Positions 1 through 7,486 of a stretch of DNA of 24,891 bases are shown here, in pieces (positions within the stretch are counted from its first letter, which is position 1; each line of letters opens with the position of its first letter). Source of the stretch: Corynebacterium sp. (lineage in GTDB: Bacteria; Actinomycetota; Actinomycetes; Mycobacteriales; Mycobacteriaceae); contig JAKDIS010000028.1 in NCBI GenBank assembly GCA_030450335.1, positions 1-24,891 on the forward strand. Reading direction: 5' to 3'. The notes below the pieces were generated by a model. It was not told the origin of the DNA. It saw only the letters and a list, made by a program, of their open reading frames with translations, and did no database searches. A program made the translations under genes and the position numbers.

Positions 1-977
1 ACGTCGCCCGGATCGGCAGCACCCCCGCCGACGAGTTCGAGCGCCCCGTCTTCGCCGCCGGTGCGGTGCTGTGGCGGCGCACGGTGCCCCAGGGCCCGGG
101 TGCCCCGGAGACCGCCGGCAGCGCGGAGGGGCAGGACGCGATCGAGATCGCGGTGATCCACCGTCCCCACTACGACGACTGGTCGCTGCCGAAGGGCAAG
201 GTCGACCCCGGCGAGAACCTGGTGGAGACCGCCACCCGTGAGATCGCCGAGGAGACCGGCTACTCCCCCACCCTGGGCTGGCTGCTGGGCCATGTGCACT
301 ACCCGCTGGGCAACAAGACGAAGGTGGTCTACTACTGGACCGCCGAGGTCACCGGCGGCGACTTCAAGGACAACAACGAGGTCGACGAGCTGCACTGGCT
401 CTCCCCGGAGGACGCGAAGGCGAAGGTCAGTTACGACGCCGACCGCGACGTGATCGGTGCTGCGCTGGAGGTCCTGGCGTTGGGCTGCACCCGACGGGTG
501 CTCTACGTGCGCCACGCCAAGGCGATGTCGCGGGACAACTGGAAGCAGGACGACAACCTGCGACCGCTGACGAAGAAGGGCTACCTGCAGGCCACCTCCC
601 TGCCGGCGGTGCTGGAGGGTTACCGTCCGCGCACGGTGTCCTCGGCCACCCCCGAGCGCTGCCGCGCCACGGTGGAGCCCACGGCCGCCTGGTTGAACCT
701 GGACATCGAGACGGACGTGAACCTCGGCGACGCCGCCCTGGCGCACTCCCCTCGTACCGTGATGGAGGCCCTGGTCAGGGCGAGTTCCGCGCCGGTGAGC
801 GTGGTGTGCGCCCAGGGTGAGATCATCCCGGCGGTCGTCTCCGGGCTGGCGCAGGACGCCGGCTTCGAGGTCGAGGACCTGCATGCCAAGAAGGCCAGCG
901 TGTGGGTGCTGCACTTCGGGCAGGGCGACACGCTGCTGGGCGCGGACTACCTGGCGTCCCCGCTGCCGGTGCGCTGA
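1..977 (+). CDS. mutT1: MutT1-like Nudix hydrolase fused to histidine phosphatase (5' partial)
   Basis: The reading frame is open from base 3 with no stop and no convincing start, so the N-terminus lies upstream of the window; a GTG at 66 is internal, because the conserved Nudix strand (FAAGAVLWRR) begins before it. The Nudix box G-x5-E-x7-REUxEExGU is complete (GKVDPGE...REIAEETGY). A second domain follows with the RHG-type phosphatase motif, here RHAKA, in the last ~150 residues. Mycobacterial MutT1 has this two-domain layout and hydrolyses 8-oxo-(d)GTP and diadenosine polyphosphates, sanitising the nucleotide pool in the cytoplasm. Proximity to leuCD matches the mycobacterial and corynebacterial neighbourhood. 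It converges with the glyoxalase-fold gene, with 22 bp between stops. The activity is inferred from the family. Confidence 0.88.
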   Translation, partial: VARIGSTPADEFERPVFAAGAVLWRRTVPQGPGAPETAGSAEGQDAIEIAVIHRPHYDDWSLPKGKVDPGENLVETATREIAEETGYSPTLGWLLGHVHYPLGNKTKVVYYWTAEVTGGDFKDNNEVDELHWLSPEDAKAKVSYDADRDVIGAALEVLALGCTRRVLYVRHAKAMSRDNWKQDDNLRPLTKKGYLQATSLPAVLEGYRPRTVSSATPERCRATVEPTAAWLNLDIETDVNLGDAALAHSPRTVMEALVRASSAPVSVVCAQGEIIPAVVSGLAQDAGFEVEDLHAKKASVWVLHFGQGDTLLGADYLASPLPVR

Positions 978-999
978 GGCTGCACCGCTTCAGTCCTGC

Positions 1000-1908
1000 T
1001 CAGCCCTGCAGCAGGATCTCCCAGCTCACGCCGAAGCGGTCCACCCCGCGGCGGGTGTGACCGTCCAGCCCCAGTTCACGGCCGAGCACCTCGGCCTGCA
1101 CCGGGGTGTCGCAGTACACCCGGAAACTCACCGCGTCGGTGAAGGTGAAGGGCTGTTCGGTGGCCGAGTCCATCATCGAGAACCAGGTCCCGAGCAGTCG
1201 CACGTCGGCGAACATCACCGAGCCGGCGACCGCGGGGCCGTTGTCCTGCGGGTAGGTGACCATGGTGCCGGTTCCGGTGCCTCCGGCCCCGTCAGGACCG
1301 AAGACCTCGGCGAACACCCCGGTCCACAGCTCGCGCGCCTCACCGGCCCGGTTCTGTGCTTCCCCGCCGAAGAGGAAGGACGGGATCAACGCCGGGCGTG
1401 GGGCCCCGGCCGGATCGGTGAGCATGACCTGCCAGCTCATCCCGTACCTGTCGAGCACCCAGCCGTAGCGGGCGCTGAAGGGGTACTCGTCCAAGGGCAT
1501 GAGTACGGCCTGGGCGTCCTCGGCGAGTCCCTCCCAGATGGTGTCGAGGACCGCGCGTGCGCGCGCCTGCGCCGCCTGCTGCGCCTCCGGGGTGGCGTCC
1601 GGTGACCAGCCGAAGAACGACGGGTCGACGTTGACCATCATGTTGGTCGCAGGAGAGATCCCCTCGGCGCCGGAGGTATCGGCGGCGTCGGCGGCGTCGG
1701 TGAGGTGCAGTCGCATGCCGGCGACGAAAAGGTCCACGCCCTCGTCGGTGGCCGTGCCCCCGGTCGCCCCGAGTTCCAGGCCCGCCTCCTCGAAGGGGCG
1801 GAAGACGTCGGTGTAGAACCGGGCCGCCCCGACGACCCCGTGGTCGCCGACCTGCAGGCGCAACCGCGGGACGATGCGCTGGTGGTTGCCGGTGGTGTGC
1901 TGGGTCAT
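1000..1908 (-). CDS. Tandem VOC/PhnB-like (glyoxalase-fold) protein
   Basis: This 302-residue protein contains two copies of a PhnB-like (3-dmu-9_3-mt, vicinal oxygen chelate) domain. The first covers about residues 12-170 and contains FYTDVFRPFEEAG and the family signature RYGWVLDRYGMSWQVML. The second covers about 185-302 and ends in the matching signature DRFGVSWEILLQG. Both halves therefore carry the typical 'D-x-(F/Y)-G-x-SW' end. The ATG at 1908 is preceded by a GGAGGG ribosome-binding site. It begins 21 bp after the leuD stop on the same strand, so it may be the last gene of a leuC-leuD transcript. Metal binding and substrate cannot be read from the sequence; proteins of this group are often uncharacterised or linked to resistance. 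I would call it a VOC family protein only. Confidence 0.82.
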   Translation of the reverse strand: MTQHTTGNHQRIVPRLRLQVGDHGVVGAARFYTDVFRPFEEAGLELGATGGTATDEGVDLFVAGMRLHLTDAADAADTSGAEGISPATNMMVNVDPSFFGWSPDATPEAQQAAQARARAVLDTIWEGLAEDAQAVLMPLDEYPFSARYGWVLDRYGMSWQVMLTDPAGAPRPALIPSFLFGGEAQNRAGEARELWTGVFAEVFGPDGAGGTGTGTMVTYPQDNGPAVAGSVMFADVRLLGTWFSMMDSATEQPFTFTDAVSFRVYCDTPVQAEVLGRELGLDGHTRRGVDRFGVSWEILLQG

Positions 1909-1929
1909 GCCCTCCGAGGGTACGACATC

Positions 1930-2517
1930 TCAGCCGATCAGCGGCTTGAATCCGGGGCGGGTGGCCTCGAAGTCGCTGATCGCCGCCTCGTCCTGCAGGG
2001 TGATGCCGATGTCGTCGAGGCCGTTGAGCAGCCGCCAGCGGGTGTCGTCGTCGACCTCGAAGGCGAAGACGTGCTCTCCCAGGCTGGCGGTGCGCGCCTG
2101 CAGGTCCACGGTGATCTCCACACCGGGGCGCTGCTCGATGAGCTTCCAGATCAGCTCGATGTCCTCGGCGGTCATCGTGGCGGCGAGCAGCCCGTTCTTG
2201 GCGGTGTTGCCGCGGAAGATGTCGCCGAAGCGTGGGGAGAACACCACGCGGAACCCGTAGTCGAGTAGCGCCCACACGGCGTGCTCGCGGGAGGAGCCGG
2301 TACCGAAGTCGGGTCCGGCGACGAGCACCGAGGAGGCCACGAACGGCTCCTGGTTGAGGACGAACTCCGGGTCACGGCGCCAGGACTTGAACAGCCCGGA
2401 CTCGTAGCCGGTCTTGGTGACCAGCTTGAGGTACTCGGCGGGCACGATCTGGTCGGTGTCCACGTTCGAGCGGCGCAGCGGGCAGGCCACGCCGGTGTGG
2501 GTGCTGAACTTCTCCAT
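1930..2517 (-). CDS. leuD: 3-isopropylmalate dehydratase small subunit
   Basis: LeuD pairs with LeuC to isomerise 2-isopropylmalate to 3-isopropylmalate in leucine biosynthesis. The 195-residue length is normal for the family. Diagnostic stretches are [18 protein letters not shown] near the N-terminus and [18 protein letters not shown], the conserved GSSREHA loop that helps form the substrate pocket. The ATG at 2517 lies 7 nt after the leuC stop codon, and a GGGAG sequence inside the end of leuC can serve as ribosome-binding site, so the two genes should be translationally coupled and made in equal amounts. Nothing is unusual in the sequence. Confidence 0.97.
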   Translation of the reverse strand: MEKFSTHTGVACPLRRSNVDTDQIVPAEYLKLVTKTGYESGLFKSWRRDPEFVLNQEPFVASSVLVAGPDFGTGSSREHAVWALLDYGFRVVFSPRFGDIFRGNTAKNGLLAATMTAEDIELIWKLIEQRPGVEITVDLQARTASLGEHVFAFEVDDDTRWRLLNGLDDIGITLQDEAAISDFEATRPGFKPLIG

Positions 2518-2524
2518 GGTGCGC

Positions 2525-4027
2525 TTACGCTCCCTTCTCGAGGTTCTCGGACGCTCCGGACGCTTCAGGCAGGTCGGCGGGGCTGGCGAGGTGGCCGAGC
2601 ACCGCCGTCGCCGCGGCGACGGGCGGGGAGACCAGGTGGGTACGTCCTCCCTTGCCCTGGCGTCCTTCGAAGTTGCGGTTGGAGGTGGACGCGGAGCGTT
2701 CGCCGGGGGCGAGCTGGTCGGGGTTCATGCCCAGGCACATCGAGCAGCCGGCGGTGCGCCACTCCGCCCCGGCGTCGAGGAAGACCTTGTCCAGTCCCTC
2801 CTGCTCGGCCTGGGTCTTCACCGCGGTGGAGGACGGCACGACCATCATCTGCACCGACGGGTCCACGCGGCGTCCGCGCAGCACGTCGGCGGCGGCGCGC
2901 AGGTCCTCGATGCGGCTGTTGGTGCAGGAGCCGAGGAAGACGGTGTCGATGCCGATCTCGCGCAGCGGGGTGCCCTGCTCCAGGCCCATGTACTCGATGG
3001 CGGACTCGGCGGCGATGCGCTCGGTCTCGTCGGTGATGTCCTCCAGGTACGGCACCGCGGCGTCCAGCGGCAGGCCTTGGCCAGGGTTGGTGCCCCAGGT
3101 GACGAACGGGGTCAGCGCGGCACCGTCGATCTCGACGACGGTGTCGTAGGACGCCCCGTCGTCGGTGGGCAGCGAGCGCCAGTAGGCGACGGCGTCGTCC
3201 CAATCCTGGCCGGTGGGCGCGTAGCGGCGTCCCTTGAGGTAGTCGAAGGTGACCTCGTCGGGGGCGATCATGCCGGCGCGGGCGCCGGCCTCGATGCTCA
3301 TGTTGCACATCGTGAGCCGCCCCTCCATGGACAGCTTCCTGATGGCCTCGCCGCGGTACTCGATGATGTGGCCCTGGGCGCCGCCCGTGCCGATCTTGGC
3401 GATGATCGCCAGGATCAGGTCCTTGGCGGTGACCCCGGGACGCAGTTCCCCGGAGACCTCGATGGCCATGGTCTTGAACGGTGCCAGCGGGAGGGTCTGG
3501 GTGGCGAGCACGTGCTCGACCTCGCTGGTGCCGATGCCCATGCCGATGGAGCCGAAGGCACCGTGGGTGGAGGTGTGCGAGTCGCCGCAGACGATGGTCA
3601 TGCCCGGCTGGCTGGCGCCGAGCTGCGGGCCGACAGTGTGCACGATGCCCTGCTCGCCGTCGCCCATGGAGTGCAGGACGACCCCGTACTCCTCGCAGTT
3701 CCTGCGCAACGTCTCGACCTGCAGGCGTGAGACCTTGTCCTCGATCTCGAGAAGGTTGCCGGAGTGCACGCCCAGGGTGGGCACGTTGTGGTCCTCGGTA
3801 CCCAGGGTGAGGTCGGGCCGGCGCAGCGGCCGGTTGTTCTGCCGCAGTCCGTCGAAGGCCTGGGGGCTGGTGACCTCGTGGATGAGGTGCAGGTCGATGA
3901 ACAGCAGGTCGCGCCCACCGTTCTCCCCCCTGGTCACGACGTGGGCGTCCCACACCTTCTGTGCGAGGGTGCGCGGGGCGTGCGTGGTGGTGTCGTCTGG
4001 GTGCGTCTGCCGGGTCACAGCATTCAC
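2525..4027 (-). CDS. leuC: 3-isopropylmalate dehydratase large subunit
   Basis: This 500-residue aconitase-family protein carries the [4Fe-4S] cluster of isopropylmalate isomerase. The cluster ligands are visible as one Cys in FLGSCTNSR and two in [13 protein letters not shown]. Other family blocks are [14 protein letters not shown] and [14 protein letters not shown]. The start is taken as the GTG at 4027 because GAGGAG lies about 7 nt upstream. The first ~20 residues (rich in Thr and His) are less conserved, so a slightly different start is possible. It is divergent from the IclR-type regulator gene across 113 bp that hold a candidate operator. It forms an operon with leuD and perhaps with the glyoxalase-fold gene. 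Confidence 0.96.
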   Translation of the reverse strand: MNAVTRQTHPDDTTTHAPRTLAQKVWDAHVVTRGENGGRDLLFIDLHLIHEVTSPQAFDGLRQNNRPLRRPDLTLGTEDHNVPTLGVHSGNLLEIEDKVSRLQVETLRRNCEEYGVVLHSMGDGEQGIVHTVGPQLGASQPGMTIVCGDSHTSTHGAFGSIGMGIGTSEVEHVLATQTLPLAPFKTMAIEVSGELRPGVTAKDLILAIIAKIGTGGAQGHIIEYRGEAIRKLSMEGRLTMCNMSIEAGARAGMIAPDEVTFDYLKGRRYAPTGQDWDDAVAYWRSLPTDDGASYDTVVEIDGAALTPFVTWGTNPGQGLPLDAAVPYLEDITDETERIAAESAIEYMGLEQGTPLREIGIDTVFLGSCTNSRIEDLRAAADVLRGRRVDPSVQMMVVPSSTAVKTQAEQEGLDKVFLDAGAEWRTAGCSMCLGMNPDQLAPGERSASTSNRNFEGRQGKGGRTHLVSPPVAAATAVLGHLASPADLPEASGASENLEKGA

Positions 4028-4103
4028 AGTTCTCTCCTCGTGCTTGCTCGCTGCAGTCGTCCGGAGGTTCCGGTCGTCGCCCGCCCGTCACTGCGGGGCA
4101 ACC

Positions 4104-4124
4104 TGGAAGTTCCACTGGTTGGAA
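4104..4124. promoter_or_regulatory. Candidate IclR-type operator in the leuC/ltbR divergent region
   Basis: Bases 4104-4114 read TGGAAGTTCCA, a palindrome apart from the central base, and a third TGGAA half-site follows at 4120-4124. TGGAA/TTCCA half-sites are typical of IclR-family operators. The site overlaps the -35/spacer region of the regulator's own promoter and would lie just downstream of a leuC start point near 4116-4121, so one bound protein could control both genes. That the neighbouring regulator binds here is inference. Confidence 0.5.
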
Positions 4125-4126
4125 TG

Positions 4127-4132
4127 TATAGT
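4127..4132 (+). promoter_or_regulatory. -10 element of the ltbR-type gene (leaderless)
   Basis: The hexamer TATAGT ends 8 nt before the ATG at 4141, so transcription should begin at or within a base of the start codon. There is no ribosome-binding site between them. On the other strand the same AT-rich patch (4123-4133) contains TACTAT and TACATT, possible -10 elements for leuC. No good -35 is visible for either. Confidence 0.5.
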
Positions 4133-4140
4133 ATCAGATC

Positions 4141-4893
4141 ATGGGAAACCCCTTCGTCACCGAGACGCCCTCACCCACGCCTACTGCGGCGACCGCGACC
4201 ACCAGCGGTATCCAGGTCCTCGACCGTGCCCTGCTCATCCTGGGCATCGTCGCACGGCGCCCGCACAGCCTCTCCGAACTGTGCGAGACCACGGGCCTGC
4301 CCCGCGCCACGGCGCACCGCATCGCCGTCGCGTTGGAGAAGCACCGCATGGTCACGCGGCTGGAGGACGGCCAGTGGACCGCCGGACCGGCACTGGCCGA
4401 GCTGGCACCGAAGTCCTCGACCCGTCTGGACGAGGCGGCCGAGCACGTGCTGCCCGACCTGGTGGAGCGCACCGGCGAGGCCGTGCAGATCTACAAGCTC
4501 TCGGGCCACGAGCGCGTGTGCATCGCCACGGCGGAACCGCGCCAGGGCCTGCGGGACACGGTACCAGTGGGCAACCGGCTGACCCTCACCGCAGGCTCCG
4601 CGGCGAAGGTGCTCGTCGCCTACTCCCCCAAGGTCTTCCAGGACGACGTGCTGACCTCGGCCCACTACACCGCCGAGGACCTGGAACTGGTGCGCGCCGG
4701 CCAGATCGCCGAGTCCGTGGGCGAGCGCGACGCCGCCCTGGCCAGCGTGTCTGTACCGGTGCGGGACGCCTCGGGCGTCATCGCCGCCCTGTCGATCTCC
4801 GGGCCGGCCGAGCGCATGGGCCCCTCGCCCGCCGCCCGCCACCGCGAGGCCCTGCAGCACAGCGCCGCCGAGCTGGAGCACTACCTGCGTTGA
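4141..4893 (+). CDS. ltbR: IclR-family transcriptional regulator (LtbR-type)
   Basis: This 250-residue protein has an N-terminal winged helix (about residues 22-85, including SLSELCETTGLPRATAHRIA as recognition region) and a C-terminal IclR effector-binding domain (about 100-250) ending in a typical ALSISGPAERM segment. In C. glutamicum the IclR protein divergent from leuCD is LtbR, which represses leucine and tryptophan biosynthesis genes; the same position here supports orthology. The first ~20 residues are a Pro/Thr-rich tail of the kind that is often poorly conserved. The ATG at 4141 was chosen because a -10 hexamer lies 8 nt upstream. It probably represses leuCD and itself through the adjacent palindrome. 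Confidence 0.88.
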   Translation: MGNPFVTETPSPTPTAATATTSGIQVLDRALLILGIVARRPHSLSELCETTGLPRATAHRIAVALEKHRMVTRLEDGQWTAGPALAELAPKSSTRLDEAAEHVLPDLVERTGEAVQIYKLSGHERVCIATAEPRQGLRDTVPVGNRLTLTAGSAAKVLVAYSPKVFQDDVLTSAHYTAEDLELVRAGQIAESVGERDAALASVSVPVRDASGVIAALSISGPAERMGPSPAARHREALQHSAAELEHYLR

Positions 4894-4964
4894 TCGGGAG
4901 ATGATGGCCTGGGGGTGATACGGGGCGGTCTGGGGCGGCTCCCATGCCCGTGTTTCCGATATAG

Positions 4965-4999
4965 CCTGCGCAATGCGCAGGGGTGTCCTACGCTGACAC
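4965..4999. other. Two adjacent hairpins between ltbR and the small membrane protein gene
   Basis: Bases 4965-4981 form a perfect 7-bp stem with a 3-base loop (CCTGCGC-AAT-GCGCAGG), and 4984-4998 form a 5-bp stem (GTGTC/GACAC) with a 7-base loop. Neither is followed by a clear T-run on the plus strand, so they are not classic terminators. They lie just before the small ORF and could affect its expression or end the ltbR transcript weakly. A TATAGC at 4960-4965 could be a -10 element. Otherwise the 4894-5012 stretch shows nothing recognisable. Confidence 0.35.
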
Positions 5000-5012
5000 G
5001 GACAATACCGCC

Positions 5013-5156
5013 GTGCCTCACACCGGCACCAACGAATGGAGACCCATCATCCTCGGTAGCTTCGGAATCAACGAACTCGCCGTCATCGTCCTGGCCGTCG
5101 CGTTCATCGCGGTCGTCGTCTGGGCCGTGGTGAAGGTCATCAAGTACCTCTCCTGA
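5013..5156 (+). CDS. Small single-pass membrane protein, 47 residues
   Basis: The frame begins with GTG at 5013 and ends with TGA at 5154-5156. It encodes a short polar head, then a hydrophobic segment of about 20 residues (ELAVIVLAVAFIAVVVWAVV), then a basic end (KVIKYLS), as expected for an inner-membrane anchor with a cytoplasmic positive tail. There is no strong ribosome-binding site; GACAAT ends 6 nt before the GTG, which could be a -10 of a leaderless gene. The start outline resembles TatA-type proteins, but the FGP motif and amphipathic helix of TatA are absent. I do not recognise a family. The case for coding is the uninterrupted, well-composed membrane helix. Confidence 0.45.
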   Translation: MPHTGTNEWRPIILGSFGINELAVIVLAVAFIAVVVWAVVKVIKYLS

Positions 5157-5258
5157 CGGTCCCACAACCCCGCGCTACGGGTGGCCTTCTGAAAGCAGAC
5201 CAACAATAGCGTGAGGTATCAGCGACGGGCCGGGTACCCGACCCCGGACATACGAAAA

Positions 5259-5279
5259 GCCCGGTCACGAAGACCGGGC
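5259..5279 (-). terminator. Intrinsic terminator of the first tRNA-Glu gene
   Basis: GCCCGGTC and GACCGGGC form a perfect 8-bp stem around a 5-base loop. Read on the minus strand it is followed by TTTTCG. It lies 19 bp beyond the 3' end of the tRNA gene. A near-identical hairpin follows the second tRNA-Glu gene. Confidence 0.8.
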
Positions 5280-5297
5280 ATTTCGACTACTACTTTG

Positions 5298-5370
5298 TAC
5301 CCCGTACGGGATTTGAACCCGTGTTACCGGCGTGAGAGGCCAGCGTCCTAGGCCGCTAGACGAACGGGGC
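5298..5370 (-). tRNA. tRNA-Glu (anticodon CTC)
   Basis: The 73-nt minus-strand sequence starts GCCCCGTTCGTCTAG and folds into a full cloverleaf. The acceptor stem is GCCCCGT with ACGGGGT, closing on a G-U pair at 1-72. The anticodon loop CTCTCAC gives CTC, and the T arm is ACGGG-TTCAAAT-CCCGT. The discriminator is A, and the 3' CCA is not encoded (the next bases are CAA). The sequence is identical to the second copy at 7487-7559. It would be charged by the GluRS encoded by gltX in this window. Confidence 0.97.
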
Positions 5371-5427
5371 AGGAACTAACGTATGTCGTCCAGCAGGGCA
5401 CCGTGGCCGCGCTGTGCAACGGGGAGA

Positions 5428-5433
5428 ACTATA
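5428..5433 (-). promoter_or_regulatory. Probable -10 of the first tRNA-Glu gene
   Basis: On the minus strand TATAGT lies at 5433-5428, about 58 bp before the tRNA 5' end, within an AT-rich patch that stands out from the surrounding GC-rich DNA. No clear -35 is visible at 16-18 bp. A short 5' leader would be removed by RNase P. Confidence 0.45.
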
Positions 5434-5487
5434 TATGACGATCCACATCGGCACCTAATCACCGCCGTGACGTGCAATGATGGTGAC

Positions 5488-6507
5488 ATGAACCCGCTCA
5501 CCACCACGCAGCTGCGGGGCCTGCGCCTCACCGCCCAGCTGCTCGCCCCCGCCGCGGCTCGTCCCCCACTGCCGGACTCCCCGCACGGGCAGGACGCCGC
5601 AGTCCACGCCGTCGCCGCGCACATGCTCGCCAGCCAGGCGCAGAACCTCCCCGCGGGCGTCCGCGCACTGGGACTGCGTGCCGGTGCCCCGATGCTCACC
5701 GAGGAGGATCTCACCGTCGCCCACGTGGTGCGCAGCTGGTCGCAGCGCGGCACCCACCACCTGCTCGCCGCCGAGGACGTCCGCTGGCTCACTCGCCTGT
5801 GCACCCCGCGGGTACAGAAGGCCTCGGCGAAGCGACGTGGACAACTGGGCCTGTCCGACGAGGACGTCGACGTATGCCGCACCGCTCTGCTGGACGCGCT
5901 GGCGGCGTCCTGCACTCCCCTGGCCCGCAGCGAGGCCTACCAGGTGTTCGCCCGCGCCGGCATCGACCCGGAGGGCGGCCGCGGGCCGCACATGCTGCGC
6001 CACTTCGGCGGGGAGGGCGACATCGTCCAGGGCCCGCGTTCCTCGGCCGCAGGACGCCCCGAGGACACCTTCGTGCTGCACGACAGCGTGGTGACCGACC
6101 CGCGGAACCTCGACGGGGAGGACGCACTGCGCGAGCTCGCCTGCCGCTACTACCGCTCGCGCGGCCCGGCCGGCGTCAAGGACCTGGCGTGGTGGTCGGG
6201 ACTGACCGTGCGCGACGCCCGCGCCGCCACCGCCCTCGCGCTCGCCACAGGAACGGTCATGGAGGGCTCCACGCAGGACGGACGCAGCGTCCTACTGGCC
6301 GACTGGCAAGTCGACGTCACCGCCGCTGAGATCACCCAGGCTCTGGCTCTGACGTTGGAATTACCCGCGTTCGATGAGTACCTGCTCGGCTACGCCGAGC
6401 GCTCGGACGTGATCTCGGACGCGGTGGCCGGCGAGGTCGGCCCCACGAAGAACGGGCTGTTCCACCCCTGCCGCGTCGAGGCCGGGGCCGTCACCGGCCG
6501 GCTGTGA
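5488..6507 (+). CDS. Winged-helix (HTH_42/AlkZ-like) protein, possible DNA glycosylase
   Basis: This 339-residue protein belongs to the winged-helix HTH_42 family (PF06224), which includes the DNA glycosylases AlkZ (Streptomyces) and YcaQ/AlkX (E. coli) that remove bulky or cross-linking alkylated bases. Family landmarks are the Q-A-Q at residues 50-52, matching the QxQ catalytic motif of AlkZ-type enzymes, RGTHHLLAAEDVRWL, the 'RYYRSRGPAGVKDLAWWSGL' winged-helix segment and PAFDEYLLGYAERS. The protein ends shortly after KNGLFHPC, where relatives usually continue for some tens of residues through a GTWR-like strand, so the C-terminus looks short. The ATG at 5488 was chosen over upstream codons because homologous sequence begins there; AATGAT 6 nt upstream may be a -10. 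The substrate is unknown. Confidence 0.78.
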   Translation: MNPLTTTQLRGLRLTAQLLAPAAARPPLPDSPHGQDAAVHAVAAHMLASQAQNLPAGVRALGLRAGAPMLTEEDLTVAHVVRSWSQRGTHHLLAAEDVRWLTRLCTPRVQKASAKRRGQLGLSDEDVDVCRTALLDALAASCTPLARSEAYQVFARAGIDPEGGRGPHMLRHFGGEGDIVQGPRSSAAGRPEDTFVLHDSVVTDPRNLDGEDALRELACRYYRSRGPAGVKDLAWWSGLTVRDARAATALALATGTVMEGSTQDGRSVLLADWQVDVTAAEITQALALTLELPAFDEYLLGYAERSDVISDAVAGEVGPTKNGLFHPCRVEAGAVTGRL

Positions 6508-6510
6508 CAA

Positions 6511-6540
6511 CTGAGGACGGTCAAGGACAGTCAAGGACAG
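6511..6540. repeat. Three tandem copies of a 10-bp unit
   Basis: CTGAGGACGG, TCAAGGACAG and TCAAGGACAG lie head to tail, two copies identical and one with four differences. They fill almost the whole gap between the stop codons of two convergent genes. No terminator hairpin is visible in this gap. Confidence 0.8.
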
Positions 6541-6544
6541 CCGC

Positions 6545-7357
6545 CTACTCGGAGAGCAGGCGCGACTGCTCCTCGGCGACGGCGGCCAGGTCCTCGTTGC
6601 TGAGGTAGTCGCGGTCGAAGCGCTGCCACGGCTGCTCCACCATGCGCCACACCCCGGTCGTCCGGTCGCAGAACGGGTGCGCGGCACGCACCCAGCGCAT
6701 CCACGGGGCGATCTCCCCGGTGTCCGGGTCGATGCGCGTGTAGTGCAGGACCGTGCAGTTGAAGATGGTCATCTCCTTGTCCTTGTCGTAGCGCAGGAAC
6801 ACCTCGTCGCTCCAACGCTCCAGGACCAGGCGGGTGGACCACATGAAGTCTCCGTGGGTCACCACAAGCACGTTGTCCTCGCTGCTCTCACGGTGCAGGG
6901 TGCTGAGCATGTTGCGCACCCGGTTCTCCGCGACGTTGGCGATCGACTCCCCCGCCGGCGGCGCCCAGTACAGCGGGTCCTTGCGGCGCAGCAGGGCGTT
7001 GTGGGCGTACTGCTCCTCGAAGACCTTGCGCGGCAAGGGCGAGATCTCACCCCAGGAGCGTTCACGCACCACCCGGTTCTCCTCCCACAGCGCACCGTCG
7101 AGCTGGAGGTTCGCCGCGGTCTCCCGGGTACGCACGTACGGGGAGGTGATGCAGCGGTCCAGCGGGTCGACGTTGTCGGTGATCCACCGTCCCGCCGCGT
7201 GCGCCTGGGCCACACCGGCGTCGGTCAGACGCCATGAGCGGTCGGCGACCAGCATCGTCTCCTCGCTGAAGAGTGCCTGGTCGCCGGCCTTGTCCGCGCG
7301 TTGGATCACGTTGGCCTCGCTCTGGCCGTGGCGGACGAGGATCAGGTTCTTCGGCAT
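6545..7357 (-). CDS. Histidine phosphatase (phosphoglycerate-mutase-like) family protein
   Basis: The 270-residue protein starts MPKNLILVRHGQSEAN, with the RHG phospho-acceptor motif at residues 9-11. Other active-site elements follow: SPYVRTRETA (Arg), RSWGEISPL (acid) and VVTHGDFMWSTR (second His). These support a functional phosphohistidine-based phosphatase or mutase, presumably cytoplasmic, as no signal peptide is seen. It is longer than typical SixA and cofactor-dependent mutases differ, so the substrate is undetermined. The ATG at 7357 is chosen because the preceding in-frame sequence overlaps the duplicated tRNA-terminator region; a G-rich GGTGGGG lies upstream. It converges with the AlkZ-like gene, with 37 bp between stops. 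Confidence 0.87.
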   Translation of the reverse strand: MPKNLILVRHGQSEANVIQRADKAGDQALFSEETMLVADRSWRLTDAGVAQAHAAGRWITDNVDPLDRCITSPYVRTRETAANLQLDGALWEENRVVRERSWGEISPLPRKVFEEQYAHNALLRRKDPLYWAPPAGESIANVAENRVRNMLSTLHRESSEDNVLVVTHGDFMWSTRLVLERWSDEVFLRYDKDKEMTIFNCTVLHYTRIDPDTGEIAPWMRWVRAAHPFCDRTTGVWRMVEQPWQRFDRDYLSNEDLAAVAEEQSRLLSE

Positions 7358-7442
7358 GGTCACCCCACCCACCCTAGACCTTTCGCCTAGGAACAGTTGC
7401 ACCCCCTTCTGCTCCGGGGATACCCCGACCCCGGACATGCGG

Positions 7443-7468
7443 AAAGCCCGGTCCGAAGACCGGGCTTT
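7443..7468 (-). terminator. Intrinsic terminator of the tRNA-Gln/tRNA-Glu unit
   Basis: An 11-bp perfect stem (AAAGCCCGGTC with GACCGGGCTTT) closes on CGAA; read on the minus strand the loop is a C-UUCG-G tetraloop, a very stable form. The T-run is only three bases (TTTCC). It sits 18 bp past the second tRNA-Glu and upstream of the histidine phosphatase gene. Confidence 0.8.
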
Positions 7469-7486
7469 GCCGTTTCACATACCTTG

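Noticed and set aside
66..977. GTG at 66 as the true start of mutT1
   Set aside because: The frame is open to base 3 and encodes conserved Nudix N-terminal residues before 66, so the gene is cut by the window edge.
1340..2275. 311-residue minus-strand frame across leuD and the VOC gene
   Set aside because: It is a +1 shadow made almost wholly of Arg, Gly, Pro, Ala and His, spanning two real genes in another frame.
5013..5156. TatA-like translocase subunit
   Set aside because: The start and helix look similar, but the FGP motif and the amphipathic helix that define TatA are missing.
5259..7468. Paired GCCCGGTC hairpins as phage attachment sites next to tRNA genes
   Set aside because: Each sits just past a tRNA 3' end with a short T-run and fits terminators; no integrase gene lies between them.
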